A DNA stretch of 64,000 nt from contig NC_080046.1 in assembly GCF_012489685.1 (NCBI RefSeq), positions 62,883,984 to 62,947,983 on the forward strand. The letters are read 5' to 3'. This DNA is from Lotus japonicus. Taxonomy: Eukaryota; Streptophyta; Magnoliopsida; Fabales; Fabaceae. A program made the position numbers and the translations under genes. The notes under the pieces were generated by a model. That model saw nothing but the letters and a program-made list of their open reading frames with translations, made no database searches and was not told the origin of the DNA. Of the stretch, positions 25,630 through 37,167 are shown in pieces; the first letter of the stretch is position 1, and each line of letters opens with the position of its first letter.

Positions 25630-26117
25630 ACTCCGACGACGTTTGTTGTTTTTCCCGAACTCCGATTGCTTGAATCTAATGAAAGCTGAGTCCTGGGTTT
25701 GTATGGGCCTTGGGTCTAATTTGGGGACGGGCTTTAGTGGAATATTTATGTTTATTGCCTAGTTGGGCTCCATCAATTGATACCCTTTTTTTTCTTTCTA
25801 GGTATTCATACATACATTCTGTACTTATGGGAATAATTTCCTCCAAATCCGAAGATTAAAGGTTTGTTTTCCATATGCACCGTGTAATGATCGAATCTTC
25901 AACTAGATACTTAAGAAGCAGTTGTGTTAGACTTCTTAGTATCAAAAAATATATGTTCATTTAATTTAAAAAATTCAATTAAGATTTGTTTCATTCAACC
26001 AAAAGGTTTGACACACCAAGAAAGTTAATTTAAATATAATTAAAATAATAACATGTAACTGATTAGGTTGTTGTGGTATGAAACAATTGAATGTCTGTGT
26101 TAAGAAGTTTTACATTA

Positions 26118-26491
26118 GAGCATCTCAAATGGAAGGTTATTAGTTTTTATTTCTGAATTAAGAACTGAGTTCTTAACCATTGGACGGGATGGCGTGGAGC
26201 TCTTAGTTCTTAAAAATAAGAACTCAATTCTTATATAAGGAGTTTTACTTTTTTAGTTTTTAGCGTAAAAAAATATATTTTTTCTCTCATCCAAATTTCT
26301 TTATTACTTTGTGAGTTTTATTTTATTGCTTCATATAAATAAAAAGTATAAATAACGTGGTTTGTGAAACCAAATGAATAGTACTAAGAAAGGTTGGAGC
26401 AAAATTGCTTGAGAGTTACTTAAGCACGTGTGGCAGTACGGACCCACATAAATAGTGCTAAGAACTAAGAACCCAGCATTGGAGATGTTCT
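26118..26491. mobile_element. Tourist-like (PIF/Harbinger) MITE, copy A
   Basis: The termini GAGCATCTCAAATGG and CATTGGAGATGTTC are inverted copies flanked by TTA on both sides (26115-26117 and 26492-26494), the PIF/Harbinger target duplication. Inside, AAGAACTGAGTTCTTAACCA and TTAAAAATAAGAACTCAATT make secondary palindromes. The length is 374 bp. A second copy at 51086-51789 shares the body sequence. Confidence 0.88.
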
Positions 26492-26964
26492 TAATAGTGC
26501 ACGATAACTGAACACATATTTTACAAATGAGTCATATCTTAACTTCAGTAATTTTCATGATAAAGTATTATACGTTGAAAAAATCACCGCGTTGGTACTC
26601 TAATGTTCCAAACAAGCCTGCCGCGATGTGTTTTTTAAGACTAAACATTCTATAATATTATTTTTTCGGATATTGCAGTTAGTCCATAGCACCAACAAAG
26701 TGAGGTAAAGAATGAATTTTTATTTATATTTTGACGAGTGTAAATCCGTTTGGAAAACAATAGTAGTCTCTGATGACATATAACTTTTCTGGAGTTTGAA
26801 CTTGTGTCTTCATTCTTACATGTATCTAGCTTGCATATCATTACACGAGCACCTAGTTGAAACAAAGGTAGTATCAAAGTTATTTTCATTTGCACTCTTG
26901 ATTCTTCATTCCTCCTTCTAACTCACTTTCCATTGACTCGACTAATAGTCTAATACACCAAAGT

Positions 26965-27345
26965 GTTTTTTTTTTGAAAGTAACATAAATCCATTAAATC
27001 AAGCCGACATAGAAGCAAAGCGTCAGCAGTAACAAAAGCATCAAGGCCGGGGGGGGACCTTCCTCTATCCAAACCAAAAAAGAGGATGCCCCCGGGCTAA
27101 GAAGTCAGCGACGCGATTGCCTGAACGACAAACAGATAAAACATTAAAGTTTGCAAAAGATAAAGCTAAAGTACGACAGTCTGAAATAATCAAATCAAGA
27201 TATGATGAGCCTCTGGAACGACGTCGCCACCACTGATAGAGCTGCAACGAATCTGTCCCAAAACAAACGGTGAAAATCCAAGGTCAAGAGCAAGCCGCAT
27301 TGCCCAGCGTAATACATACATGGCTGGTATTGGACCAATCTTGGA
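26965..27345 (-). pseudogene. 5'-truncated LINE remnant with RNase H-like 3' end
   Basis: On the minus strand, WAMRLALDLGFSPFVLGQI, then (shifted in frame) QLYQWWRRRSRGSSYLDLII and VCRSGNRVADFLARG resemble the C-terminal RNase H (RVT_3) domain of plant non-LTR elements, where a final RxxNxxAxxLA motif is typical. The segment ends in GGCTTGATTTAATGGATTTA and an A-run near 26968-26976. The reading frame is broken, so it is a dead fragment. Confidence 0.7.
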
Positions 27346-28164
27346 TTTGGCCTTGTATTGTTAGAACTTGATTAGTTTATAACATTATCAAATTAAATTA
27401 ATCGATTCTCGCATTAAAAGCAATATCTCTATTTGCAGGAGTATCACAGGCAAATAATATCCAATATCGTGTATATCATTGACATTGGCCATTAAACGAA
27501 TATCCAAAATTGAGATTGATTCCAACTACCATAAACAGCCATTCTGCAAAAATAATCGAAAATTATATTCAACCAACCCAACCCTATCCTGTCTCACACG
27601 AAAGCAAAGATCGATTTCAACAACCGAACCACCTCATAATTTGTGTTCACCCACCAAAGCCAATGAGTGGGCCTAATAGACCAAACTGTTTCAGACTCAA
27701 GAAATGAATATTTTAGCACGAGGAACTCATCATTCTTATGTCTTATATACATTACAAGAATCTCATCATGCATCATCCAAAGAAATCTCAAAACCCTTTG
27801 CTTTAATCATTCACCCCAAACCTAAACAAGACTAAGGCATTCAATTCACCAAGGGCCTTCCCCATTAGGCTTTATTGAATTAGGCTCATTCCATAAGTTA
27901 TGGGACTACACCCATTAAATACTAAAAATTAGTAATCAAAGTTGTGATAAATTGCATGAATGTACAACATAAATTATAACATTCTTAAAATCTATACCTT
28001 ACTTTTTTCACTAAACATAACTGTATTTTACATACTACAATGCAATACTTCCTTTAGAGGAGCCAAATATACCCTCCAGCACAATTTTCTTGTGACAAGT
28101 AAGAACATCTTCACCTCTGATTACATGGATCAAAATCTTCTATCATGGAATCATGCCCAAATTG

Positions 28165-28277
28165 TTTGTCCCACCAATGAAATCTCAACATGTCAATTAA
28201 AAAGATATGAGTTGGACCATTACAAACTTGCATGGTGATTTTTAATTGACATGTCAAAATTTATTGGTTGAGCACAA
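28165..28277. repeat. Hairpin inverted repeat, MITE-like
   Basis: The left arm TTTGTCCCACCAATGAAATC...ACATGTCAATTAAAAA and the right arm TTTTTAATTGACATGT...ATTGGTTGAGCACAAA are imperfect inverse copies of about 40 bp around a spacer of about 30 bp. No coding capacity. Class unknown. Confidence 0.7.
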
Positions 28278-28541
28278 AAATGAGACACAGTTTGGGGACA
28301 AAAGACTTGAATCCTAGGTACATACCTTAAAGCTAAATGCATTGCAAGAACTTTCTTTGTAGAATTTAATGACCTCACCCGCCTTGAATATTGTGTGCAT
28401 CCACCAATATTAACACTTGGTCAACTTCCCTTCACTTGCTGTATGCAATTAGAGGTGCTCCACTCCTCTTCTATATTACACTCCCGCCGGCTGCATCAAC
28501 TTTGATTTCTTTGACCAAATCCGACCACAAGAGTCTTAGCA

Positions 28542-28672
28542 CACGTTTGGATACACGTAATCACGGTAAAGACAAAATCACAATGGATAAATAATCACAA
28601 AAGCTAAGGGACGTTGCTTCAGTTCAACGTGATTTTGGTTCATCGTGGTTTTTCACCGTGTATCCAAACATG
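28542..28672. mobile_element. Small MITE with GTTTGGATACACG termini
   Basis: The left end CACGTTTGGATACACG and the right end CGTGTATCCAAACATG are inverted; the similarity extends into GTAATCACGGTAAAG / TTTCACCGTG. A related left and right end is seen near 5153-5250, and the GTTTGGAT end motif recurs near 63740. Length about 131 bp. Confidence 0.7.
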
Positions 28673-29312
28673 AACTTATTTCTCATTGAGAGTGACCACC
28701 ATCAAGGGAAACAGGGTGTGATGAAGATAGATTTTATGCCTTTTTAGGATAAAGGGTCGACATGGAGACAACTCATATTTCAAATGAAATAAAATGCAAA
28801 ATTCCAGCACACATATTCAACTATGCAATAAGTATGAAAAACAATACGTTTGCAAAGTGATGTCTGCACGTTTATAATTGTGCTGCACTCAAATGTAACC
28901 CCACAATCTACCAGCCTTAGATATACAGATTCCAGGACCTAGCACTTTGATATCTAAGTTTGCAGTCAAGTAGAGCAATTAAGGATTGACAAAGAAAAAG
29001 CCTACACAAACAAGTTAGATCTTACTCTAGTCCTTAAAAATTGAATGTAATATGGATTGGCAAAAAAACATCGCTACAACTTGTGATGATAAAATCATGC
29101 CCATAAGATGTTCTTCAAGGATAAAATATCAACATATTAACATAGCCCAAGAACCACAAGAAGATGCTACACAGCTACAATTAATACAATTCAAAAACCG
29201 CTTAAAGCACTCCTTCACACTGCTATTACAACTTTTAGACCTCTAATAATTATACTTAATTACATTTTATTCAGACAAGATTCATAGCATAATATTACAT
29301 AATAATGAAAAA

Positions 29313-30530
29313 CTATGCAAACAACACCTGGGAGCTTGAAGGAGTCAGATCAGATAAACTTTCTGGCGCGTCAATTACATGCCATTGGACGCTGAATTTC
29401 CGTTTTCCCTCACAACTTTCTTTCAGATTCAATCTAGAAATATGACCAACAGCAACCAGAAGATTTCGACCCACAACATAAATTTGACAATCGCAAGCAT
29501 TCACAGCAAAAGGCTTACATATTTGCTCAGGCAAAGGGGGACCCTCTATGGCTTCCCATGAATCCGTTTCCGGGTCGTAAACCTTAAGCTTCATCCTTTC
29601 GAGCTCAGAAACAACAAATAAGTGCCCATAAACAACCACACTTGAACCAGTCCACCCTTCTCTCAGCCCAACAGCCATACTTTCCCAGTTATTAGTCCTT
29701 GGATCATACACCTGGCCTCTCGGAGAGACATAAAATGGCCATAACCAGCCTTCTGTCACTAGAAGTTTACCATTGAGAACCGCAGCGTCATAGGATGCCA
29801 TATTCGTCCCCATGCTCGCAATAGAGCGCCAATTCCCGTTGAGAGGATCCAACATCTCTGCAGAATCTAGCTCATAAAGATCAGTACTATTACCCCCAGC
29901 TACATAAATCATCCCATCAATCAATCCACTGGCGAAAAATGACCTAGCAGTAATCATCCTATTCATCACAGTCCAACGGTTTTTCTGCATCTCATATTTC
30001 AACACCAAGTCAAGAGGGCAATCCACATCAGAGACCATACCACCGCACACAAAGAGAGTGCCGTCGTGTGGAATCGAAACACACCTAAAACCATGAGGAC
30101 AAACCTTGTCCTTACAAGGCATCGCAGGGATAGTGTGCCAAGAAAAGTGAGTAAGATCAAGAACCTGCCACTGGATCTTCCCAGTGCACTTATGGTAGGC
30201 AAATACAAAAAGCCAAGGGTCTTTGAAACCCAATTGCTTCCTGTTGGTAAAAAACCTCTCCTTATTACCAAGTAGCAGATGCCACCTCTTGCAGACAGCT
30301 CTACATGATGAATGACTCTGTACCGGAAGACGAAGAAGACAGTTAAGAGCAACATCATCAGGAAGCCCCGGTATTAACGGCTCTTCTCTGAGAGAAAGCT
30401 CCAACTCCGGCGGTGGATTTGCCAATGAAGATTGCATCACAGCTAACCTAAACTTAGGAGATAGAGTCATTTGAGGATCTCCTAGCTTATGTACCGGTGC
30501 TTGTTGAGATGAAAATCTAACACGCTGCAT
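29313..30530 (-). CDS. F-box/kelch-repeat protein (At1g30090-like)
   Basis: A single coding exon of 405 aa, ATG at 30530 (MQRVRFSSQQAPVHKLGD). The six codons upstream in frame begin with GTG and probably belong to the 5' UTR. The F-box lies at about residues 52-97 (LIPGLPDDVALNCLLRLPV...CRAVCKRWHLLL). Kelch blades fill about residues 100-370, with GG doublets such as LFVCGGMVS and IYVAGGNS and a strongly conserved LLVTEGWLWPFYVSPRGQVY. The protein ends SSSQVLFA. Known: F-box proteins bind SKP1/ASK and CUL1 to form SCF ubiquitin ligases, with the kelch propeller selecting substrates. The substrate is unknown. Similarity to Arabidopsis At1g30090, recalled from memory, runs over the whole length. 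Confidence 0.93.
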   Translation of the reverse strand: MQRVRFSSQQAPVHKLGDPQMTLSPKFRLAVMQSSLANPPPELELSLREEPLIPGLPDDVALNCLLRLPVQSHSSCRAVCKRWHLLLGNKERFFTNRKQLGFKDPWLFVFAYHKCTGKIQWQVLDLTHFSWHTIPAMPCKDKVCPHGFRCVSIPHDGTLFVCGGMVSDVDCPLDLVLKYEMQKNRWTVMNRMITARSFFASGLIDGMIYVAGGNSTDLYELDSAEMLDPLNGNWRSIASMGTNMASYDAAVLNGKLLVTEGWLWPFYVSPRGQVYDPRTNNWESMAVGLREGWTGSSVVVYGHLFVVSELERMKLKVYDPETDSWEAIEGPPLPEQICKPFAVNACDCQIYVVGRNLLVAVGHISRLNLKESCEGKRKFSVQWHVIDAPESLSDLTPSSSQVLFA

Positions 30531-30548
30531 CTTTATCTTTAAATACAC

Positions 30549-31237
30549 CTAAACCCTTCAGAAACACAAAAACTTGTCACTTTCTCTAATATGAAATTCC
30601 TAGTTCCTCCTATGTTCTCAAATGGGTTTGAATAACATCATATCAGATAGTAACACTCAATTTTCAATTAAGGCACTGAGAGAACCTATTCCTAATTAGC
30701 TTGAAATGATTCCACCCCACAAATTTTTACTGAAGATAAAAGGAATCCCTAAATCCCAATCCAGAATAAAGAGAAGAAGCACCAATTCCTCCTCCACAAT
30801 GATCTAAAAGCTGATAGAATACAACATAAATAGAATTTCTGATTCCCCCTTGTTAAAGTATCCAACTTTACTCATAACAGAAATTGGGACCTTCCTACTT
30901 TCTTCATCAAAAGCTAGCAGTTACTTAACCACAAACAAAGCAAGACTCATCATCAATATTTCAACTTGGGAATCCAAAAAGCCGTAACTTTCTCCAACAA
31001 ATATACCAACCAACCTCAAATAACCCAATAATTCACAGGTCCCTTAAACCCAAGTACCCAACAACAACTCTGAAGCAGGAAATAAATAAAAATCCTAGCT
31101 TTATCTGAAATATAAGTAAGAAAAAATCATAAGACTAAAGATTCCCACATAAAAATTCTGGATTATAAGAAAAACAACAGGGAATGAATCTATGTCGGTA
31201 GCAAAAAATATTGAAGAGTGAAAAACACAAAACTTAC
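30549..31237 (-). other. Probable 5' UTR intron of the F-box/kelch gene
   Basis: On the minus strand a GTAAGT donor at 31237 and a TTTAG acceptor ending at 30549 would remove about 689 bp of AT-rich DNA without ATG-initiated coding, leaving a short leader before the ATG at 30530. This is inferred from splice signals and lack of coding potential only. Confidence 0.5.
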
Positions 31238-31360
31238 AAGAAGAAGCAAGCAAGGAAGTGGTGGCAACAGAGATTAAGATTGAAGTTGAAGTCAGGGAGT
31301 TAAAGACAGGAAATTGTGCCAGCAGAGCAGAACAGAACAGAACTGAGAGCAGGTTCATGC

Positions 31361-31387
31361 AAAGAAAGAAAGAAAGAAAGAAAGAAA
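31361..31387. repeat. AAAG microsatellite near the F-box/kelch transcription start
   Basis: About seven AAAG units, reading CTTT on the gene's sense strand. Together with neighbouring GA/CA-rich sequence this resembles the pyrimidine-rich leader or promoter of a plant gene. Confidence 0.7.
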
Positions 31388-34320
31388 CGCACGCGCTTTA
31401 TTCATGGGTTACTGGTTTGGGACGGAAAAGTAGTAAAAGGAATGTGAACCAACCAAACCAAGGGTCCAAGATATATCTAAAGTTAACCATGCTGCTTCAT
31501 CACGCGTAATCCAGTTTAGTTGATCATGATTCATGCGTCATGTTTGTTTCACCCCACTCCACGATTCAATCACAATATGGATTAGTTTGGTAAAGTTTAT
31601 ATATGTTAATTGGAAGTTTTTGGTGATATCTTAATTGAAAGTTGAGATTAATGTTTTTACTTTTTAAGTACATCTAGTTAAATATATTGATTTTGTATAA
31701 TGATTTTTTTTAATCCAAATGTGAATTTTTAGAAGTTTTCTGATAGATTAAATTTCAAATCATATATTTTTTTAATTATAAAGGTACTAGAGGAAACTCT
31801 CTTAATTTATCGTGAGGATGTTGCTAAAGAGTTAGATAATATATACATTTTATCACTTGATAGATAGTAGGGAGGTTCGGCCTTGGTTTTGTCTCTGAGA
31901 TCGCCTTCCTTGCATGCTCGTTGCTGGAATTTTTTTGTAGGGAGTAGATTCTTTGCTAGATGCAAGGAGACAATGTCACGTTCTTGTATGAATCTTCTCA
32001 TGGTTCGATCTAATCTGATTGGTGAGTTGGTCGCGTGATGGAGATGGACTAGGTGTGCCCAAGGTGCTTTTGCGCTCATTCGACCACACATTATATGCTT
32101 CTGCAGCGTCCTGTTTTACAACCTTTGTTTGTTTGTTGTCTTAGTATCAGAGTGAATTGTGTTACATTTATGCGTGATTTTGTGTGATTCCTTGACTTTG
32201 GTTGATGTTCGTAGAGCATGTACGCTTATATTTTTGTTTTATTCTACATGGGATGACCGAAATAACATGTTAATCTGTCACCGACCTGTTGTTGTGATGG
32301 ATTCCTTATTGCACCGACTTGTTGCTTCGTGTCCATCCTTGGTGGCTACAAACCCACCGATTAGGCCTGCATCCAAGGAGCTTCCTTATGTCTAGGAACG
32401 TCTCTTCCGAGAGTTGTGAAGGTCAATTTTGATGCTTTATTTCCATTTATGATATGACTAGTTTTGGTTTTATTGCGCGAGATTCTAATGGTGATACCCT
32501 TGTCGCGGCAACCTCAGCTTCTTTAGCAATCTTATCTCTTGTTCTTGCAATGGATATGTGCTTTCATTTCAGCCCGTTTTCTAACCGTTGATATATGTTT
32601 CCATCGTGTCTGTTTTGAGATAGATTGCATGCCTCTATTTAAGGCTGAGAGAAAACTTATGAAAAACACTCTTATTTGACAATTTTGTGTGAATTAAGGA
32701 GTAATGACCCTATGCATATCATTTCTGCTTAGTAAAAAAATCATTTTTATGTAGCTCGTGTGGCAAGTTAATTCCTTAGTTTCTAATTCTCAAAAAAAAT
32801 ATCCTTATTTTCTAGTGTCTCCTAAAAACACTTTTAAGGGTCAAATTTGGAAAACACTTCCTCTTTCTCGTGCCGCCGTTCATCTTTGCCTCCGAATCCG
32901 AACCACCGCTAACCATCATTCACTTTGCTCCCGTTCACATTGCCTCCGCAAACCAACGACGTTCTCGTTGCCACGATCCTCAATTCGCCTCCTCAATGAT
33001 TCGCTGTCGCAGTTGCTTCTCTCCTCTGGTTGCTTGTAAGTTCTTCGATTCTTCTCCTCTTGTTGCCATCACTATTTATATAGGATTGTATATATCTGCA
33101 CTCATCATAGTTAACAAGATATATAGAGTATTCTTCAGTGAGATATTCTCTCTTTTTCTTCTCAGAATTTTACTTTGCATGTCACATTTTCAGACTTTAA
33201 TGATTGAAAGATTGTATGGAAGTCACTTTCTAAAAATTCTGCACTTTTCTAAATCAACCTCTGCTCTAACTTAACATTGTTTTGCATATTTTACTTGTTT
33301 TCATTGCTGGAAAAACCAATAACAATTATCCTATAATTAATTAGAGGATTCAGAGTCTTGTGTCACCTTTTTTATTATCTTGTGCATATTATTCTTGTAT
33401 GATAGTTTTGAATCACCAGGAAAGATGGAAAGCAATGTGTCATATGAGAGTGATCTAATCCTCGAGACTAATGCAAATTTTAACTGAGGAAATTAAGGAG
33501 AGAGCACTGCCTGGTGTAAATTTTAACTTAATGCAACTGCATTAGTAATCAATCACTGAGACTCAGGCATGAATTTGTTTTAGACATGAGTAGCTTGTAA
33601 CTAAAAGGTCATCATTATATGACCAACTGACATTTTTCAACCAAATTTGACAATAGAAACCCCTCAGGAGAGCTGGGATTTCCAAAATAACTGCAGCAAA
33701 TCATAATTTGTTTTCTCCCTATCTGAATTCAAAATCCCAAATGATAATATGCATCAATTAACTATGAAATTTTATAAATGAATGTTAGAGGATGATGAGA
33801 AGAATATGAAGAATAGGGAGAAAACCAAGGTTGTGTGTGTGGTAGAGATGGTAAATTGGGTAAAACAAGAATCAGGGCGAGATAGATGTCACGTTTTACA
33901 AATCCATTGGAAAAGTCAATGCGTTTTTGTTTCAGAATGGGTTAGGATAAGGTTGTTCATGGGTTTGCTGTTTGAGTAAACTTGCAAACTCGACTGCTAA
34001 TTCAATTTGACCCCAAACAAACAAAATGTGGGTTGGTTCATGCAATTGACTTAATGTTTTAATTTTAACCATTCACAATTTTATCCAACGATCAAGATTT
34101 ATTCCTACCATTCTCGCATAAGAAGATCGCACGCATTTTTTTATTTTATGTTATTGTAAAAATGAACCATGCATCACAAGGTGGAACAAAAGACTAACAC
34201 ATTTCTTGAAGATTATTTCAATCTCAGTTTATTCATGATATTAAAATGAGAAAAACTAAAGTCCACTAAAAGAAAAACTCTGCAAACAAGCATATAATTT
34301 TTCAAGAAGGAAATATAACT
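31388..34320. other. Intergenic region with LINE remnant
   Basis: After the F-box/kelch promoter, 31800-32600 carries a broken non-LTR element (separate entry). The stretch 32860-33060 is GC-richer with overlapping plus-strand ORFs (32758-33039, 32870-33274) but no domain, and a GTAAGT follows at 33036. I cannot call a gene. The remainder to 34320 holds nothing recognised. Confidence 0.55.
31800..32600 (+). pseudogene. Decayed LINE (zf-RVT/RNase H region)
   Basis: Translated pieces in different frames match the layout of plant LINE C termini: IFLFYSTWDDRNNMLICH (32230-32285, the region before RNase H), then VVKVNFDALF at about 32417-32445, then after a frame change DMTSFGFIARDSNGDTLVAA at about 32453-32515, the start of an RVT_3 RNase H fold. 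No intact ORF remains. Strand and order agree with a single insertion. Confidence 0.6.
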
Positions 34321-37093
34321 CTACAGATGAAGGGAAAGATCCAGATCATCTTCATCTTTCTCTTTTCCATAATTTGTACCATCTGAAGTACTAGGAACAT
34401 ATCTTGCTTCAATATTCTGGGAGGGAATTGCTTCATTCTGGGAGGGAATGGCACCTATATCTCCAACATTTACATCTTTTGCAAAAAGAAGCAAGTCAGT
34501 ATTTGGCAGCAGCTCTCTTTCGCCATGGGTAGGTGGAAAAATGTTGATGTTACGCCTTTTTAGTGGACGCAACAACATTGAGTTTTCTTCAACTTCACCT
34601 ACTTTCTGCTTATTCGCTTTGTCCCTAATATTGTTGTTGGATATATTAGGAACACTATAACCAAATGAGCCCACATGATCTATTGGGGTTGAGGGTGAAA
34701 GGTCAACAGCATTAGGCTTATTCAAGCCATTAAACCTGTTGATGTCACCCCCATAAGATGGACTTGAGCCATTTATTGGAGCAACTTCATTCGAGTGATA
34801 ACCTGCAACAGAAGCACCAGTGGCAGTGACAGAGAATGGATATGAGGGGTTATAAGCACCTGTTGATGTCACCCCCATAAAAGACTCAGAGTTGCCAGTT
34901 CCAAATTGTTGATTTGCAGTTCTGCATGCTCTCGGAGCACGACTTCTAAGATTATCTGGGTGAACCAGATAATAAAAAGGAATGTCTTTCTGTGCAACAG
35001 AGGACATAGTTCTTGTAGGTTGAACTAATGGTGCCTGTGACACATTGTTGTTTCTTGGAGCAGAATGATTTGGAGACATCATCAATGGAGTTACTTCTTG
35101 GCCATTGTTGTTAAAATTATTCTCTGCAATTAGCATGATTAGTTATTTGAATTAAAATAATTAGGAAACTCATAAAAGACAGTCGCTTTACCTTTTATTG
35201 AATCATGGTTACTTGAAGCGTCTCCAGCCAAAGTTTTCTCTGCGGCATTCCCATGTCCAGGATCAGATTTAGTGATACGGTACGATTCTGAAAATGAATC
35301 ATATTAGTTTCATTGGTTAGATGATTAATCTCACCTTGATTTTCATCATGAGCAGGATGATTGCTTTGTACTCTTTCCCTAGAGAAACCATGATCTCCTC
35401 TTTTTTCAACATTTTCTTTAGCCAAAGCTAGAAGGCGATTCATCTTTGGACCGAAAAGCAACTGATTAATCTCACCTTGATTTTCACCATGAGTAGGATG
35501 ATTGCTTAGTACTCTTTTCCCTTTGTTGTGAAAATAATTCTCTGCAGTTAACATGATTAGTTATTTGAATTAAAATAATTAGGAAACTCATAAAAGACAG
35601 TCACTTTACCTTTCATTGAATCAGGGTTACTTGAAGTGCCTCCAGCCAAAGTTTTCTCTGGGGCATTCTCATGTCCAGGATCAGATTTAATGATATCGGT
35701 ACGATTATGAAAATGAATCATATCAGTTTGATTGGTTAGATGATTGATCTCACCTTGATTTTCCCTTTGATTTTCACCATGAGCAGGATGATTTCTTAGT
35801 GCTCTTTCTCCAGAGAGACTGTGATCTCCTCTCTTTTTAACATTTTCTTCAGCCAAATCTAGAAGACGATTCATCTTTGAAATGAAAACCGGCTGACTAA
35901 TCTTACCTTGATTTTCACCGTGAGCAGGTTGATTGCTTAGTACTCTTTCTCCATGAGACATCACCAATGAAGTTACTTCTTGGCCATTGTTGTGAAAATA
36001 GTTTTCTGCAATTAACATGATTAGTTATTTGAATTAAAATAATTGGGAAACTCATAAAAGACCATCGCTTTACCTTTCATTGAATCAGGGTTACTTGAAG
36101 TGCCTCCAGCCAAAGTTTTCTCTGGTGCATTCGCATGTCCAGGATCAGATTTAATGATATCATTTTGATTGTGAAACTGAGTCATATCAGTTTGATTGGT
36201 TAGATGATTGATCTCACCTTGATTTTCCCTTTGATTTTCACCATGAGCAGGATGATTTCTTATTGCTCTTTCTCCAGAGAGACTGTGATCTCCTCTCTTT
36301 TCAACATTTTTTTCAGCCAAAGCTAGAAGGCGATTCATCTTTGAAATGAAAATCGGCTGACTAATCTTACCTTGATTTTCACCGTGAGCAGGATGATTGC
36401 TTAGTACTCTTTCTCCATGAGACATCACCAATAAAGTTACTTCTTGGCCATTGTTTTGAAAATAGTTCTCTGCAATTAACATGATTAGTTATTTGAATTA
36501 AAATAATTAGGAAACTCATAAAAGACCATTGCTTTACCTTTCATTGAATCAAGGTTACTTGAAGTGCCTCCAGCCAAAGTTTTCTCTGGTGCATGCACAT
36601 GTCCAGGATCAGATTTAATGATATGAGTTTGATTGTGAAAATGAATCATATCAGTTTGATTGGTTAGATGATTAAACTCACCTTGATTTTCCCTTTGATT
36701 TTCACCATGAGCAGGATGATTTCTTAGTGCTCTTTCTCCATAGAGACTCTGATCTCCTCTCTTTTCAACATTTTCTTCAGCCAAAGCTAGAAGGCGATTC
36801 ATCTTTGAAATGAAAATCGGCTGACTAATCTTACCTTGATTTTCACCATGAGCGGGATGACTGCTTAGTACTCTTTCTCCAAAGGGACCGTGATCTCTCT
36901 TTTCAACATTTTCTCTAACCAAAGCTAGAAAGCGATTCATCTTTGAAGAGAAAAGCGGCTGACTAATATTACCTTGATTTTCCTTTTGATTTTCACCATG
37001 AGCAGGATGATTGCTTAGTGCTCTTTCTCCAGAGAGATTGTGATCTCCTCTCTTTTCAACATTTTCTTTAGCAAAAGTTAGAATGTGATTCAT
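34321..37093 (-). CDS. Unrecognised gene with tandemly duplicated symmetric exons and EAR-like tail
   Basis: Model: exons complement(36538..37093), (36074..36469), (35610..36005), (35192..35541), (34321..35123). All four introns are exactly 68 bp (GTAAAG...CTAATCATG...GCAG) and all junctions are phase 1. The first four exons consist of a repeated unit, MNRLLALAEENVEKRGDHSL followed by HPAHGENQ(RENQ)GEI, about nine HPAHGENQ-like copies in all. The last exon (267 codons) starts as a diverged copy (NFNNNGQEVTPLMM), then Ser/Asn/Gly-rich sequence, RPLKRRNINIF (possible basic nuclear signal) and the terminus DDLDLSLHL, which fits the EAR repressor pattern LxLxL. The 350-nt fourth copy has a 1-nt deletion near 35276-35280 that brings a TAA at 35195. 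It could be a decaying gene, a gene that skips this exon, or a sequence error. The start is uncertain. I do not recognise the family. Confidence 0.55.
35124..36537 (-). repeat. Tandem 464-bp exon+intron repeat array
   Basis: The unit is 396 bp of exon plus 68 bp of intron. Intact units have exon starts at 36469 and 36005; a third at 35541 is shortened by 46 bp. Introns at 36470-36537, 36006-36073, 35542-35609 and 35124-35191 are almost identical, including the AACTAATCATG branch-site region. Introns being as similar as the exons points to recent unequal crossing-over or conversion. The 3' half of the unit also ends the first exon, where the inner motif itself occurs three times. Confidence 0.9.
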
Positions 37094-37167
37094 CTTTGTA
37101 ATGAAAAGCAACACTTTGGAGAAAGTTTAGAATGGATAATCACAAGTGAAAATATACATGTGCTTAC

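Larger units (their letters stand above)
25630..29312. other. Intergenic region with MITEs and a LINE remnant
   Basis: Contains the OEP7-like promoter side, a Tourist-like MITE at 26118-26491, a LINE RNase H remnant at about 26965-27345, and hairpin elements at 28165-28277 and 28542-28672. The rest (about 27350-28160 and 28680-29300) shows no gene. The last part should hold the 3' UTR of the minus-strand F-box/kelch gene. Confidence 0.6.

Noticed and set aside
25198..25689. 163-aa plus-strand ORF over the OEP7-like gene
   Set aside because: Glycine-rich antisense shadow. The minus strand encodes a recognisable membrane protein.
32758..33274. Gene starting in the GC-richer block
   Set aside because: The overlapping frames have no domain, and I could not find a downstream exon that continues them.
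34321..37114. CRISPR-like or satellite array
   Set aside because: The 464-bp units contain conserved open frames with precise splice sites and lie in a plant nuclear context. They are exon+intron duplications, not a CRISPR or satellite.
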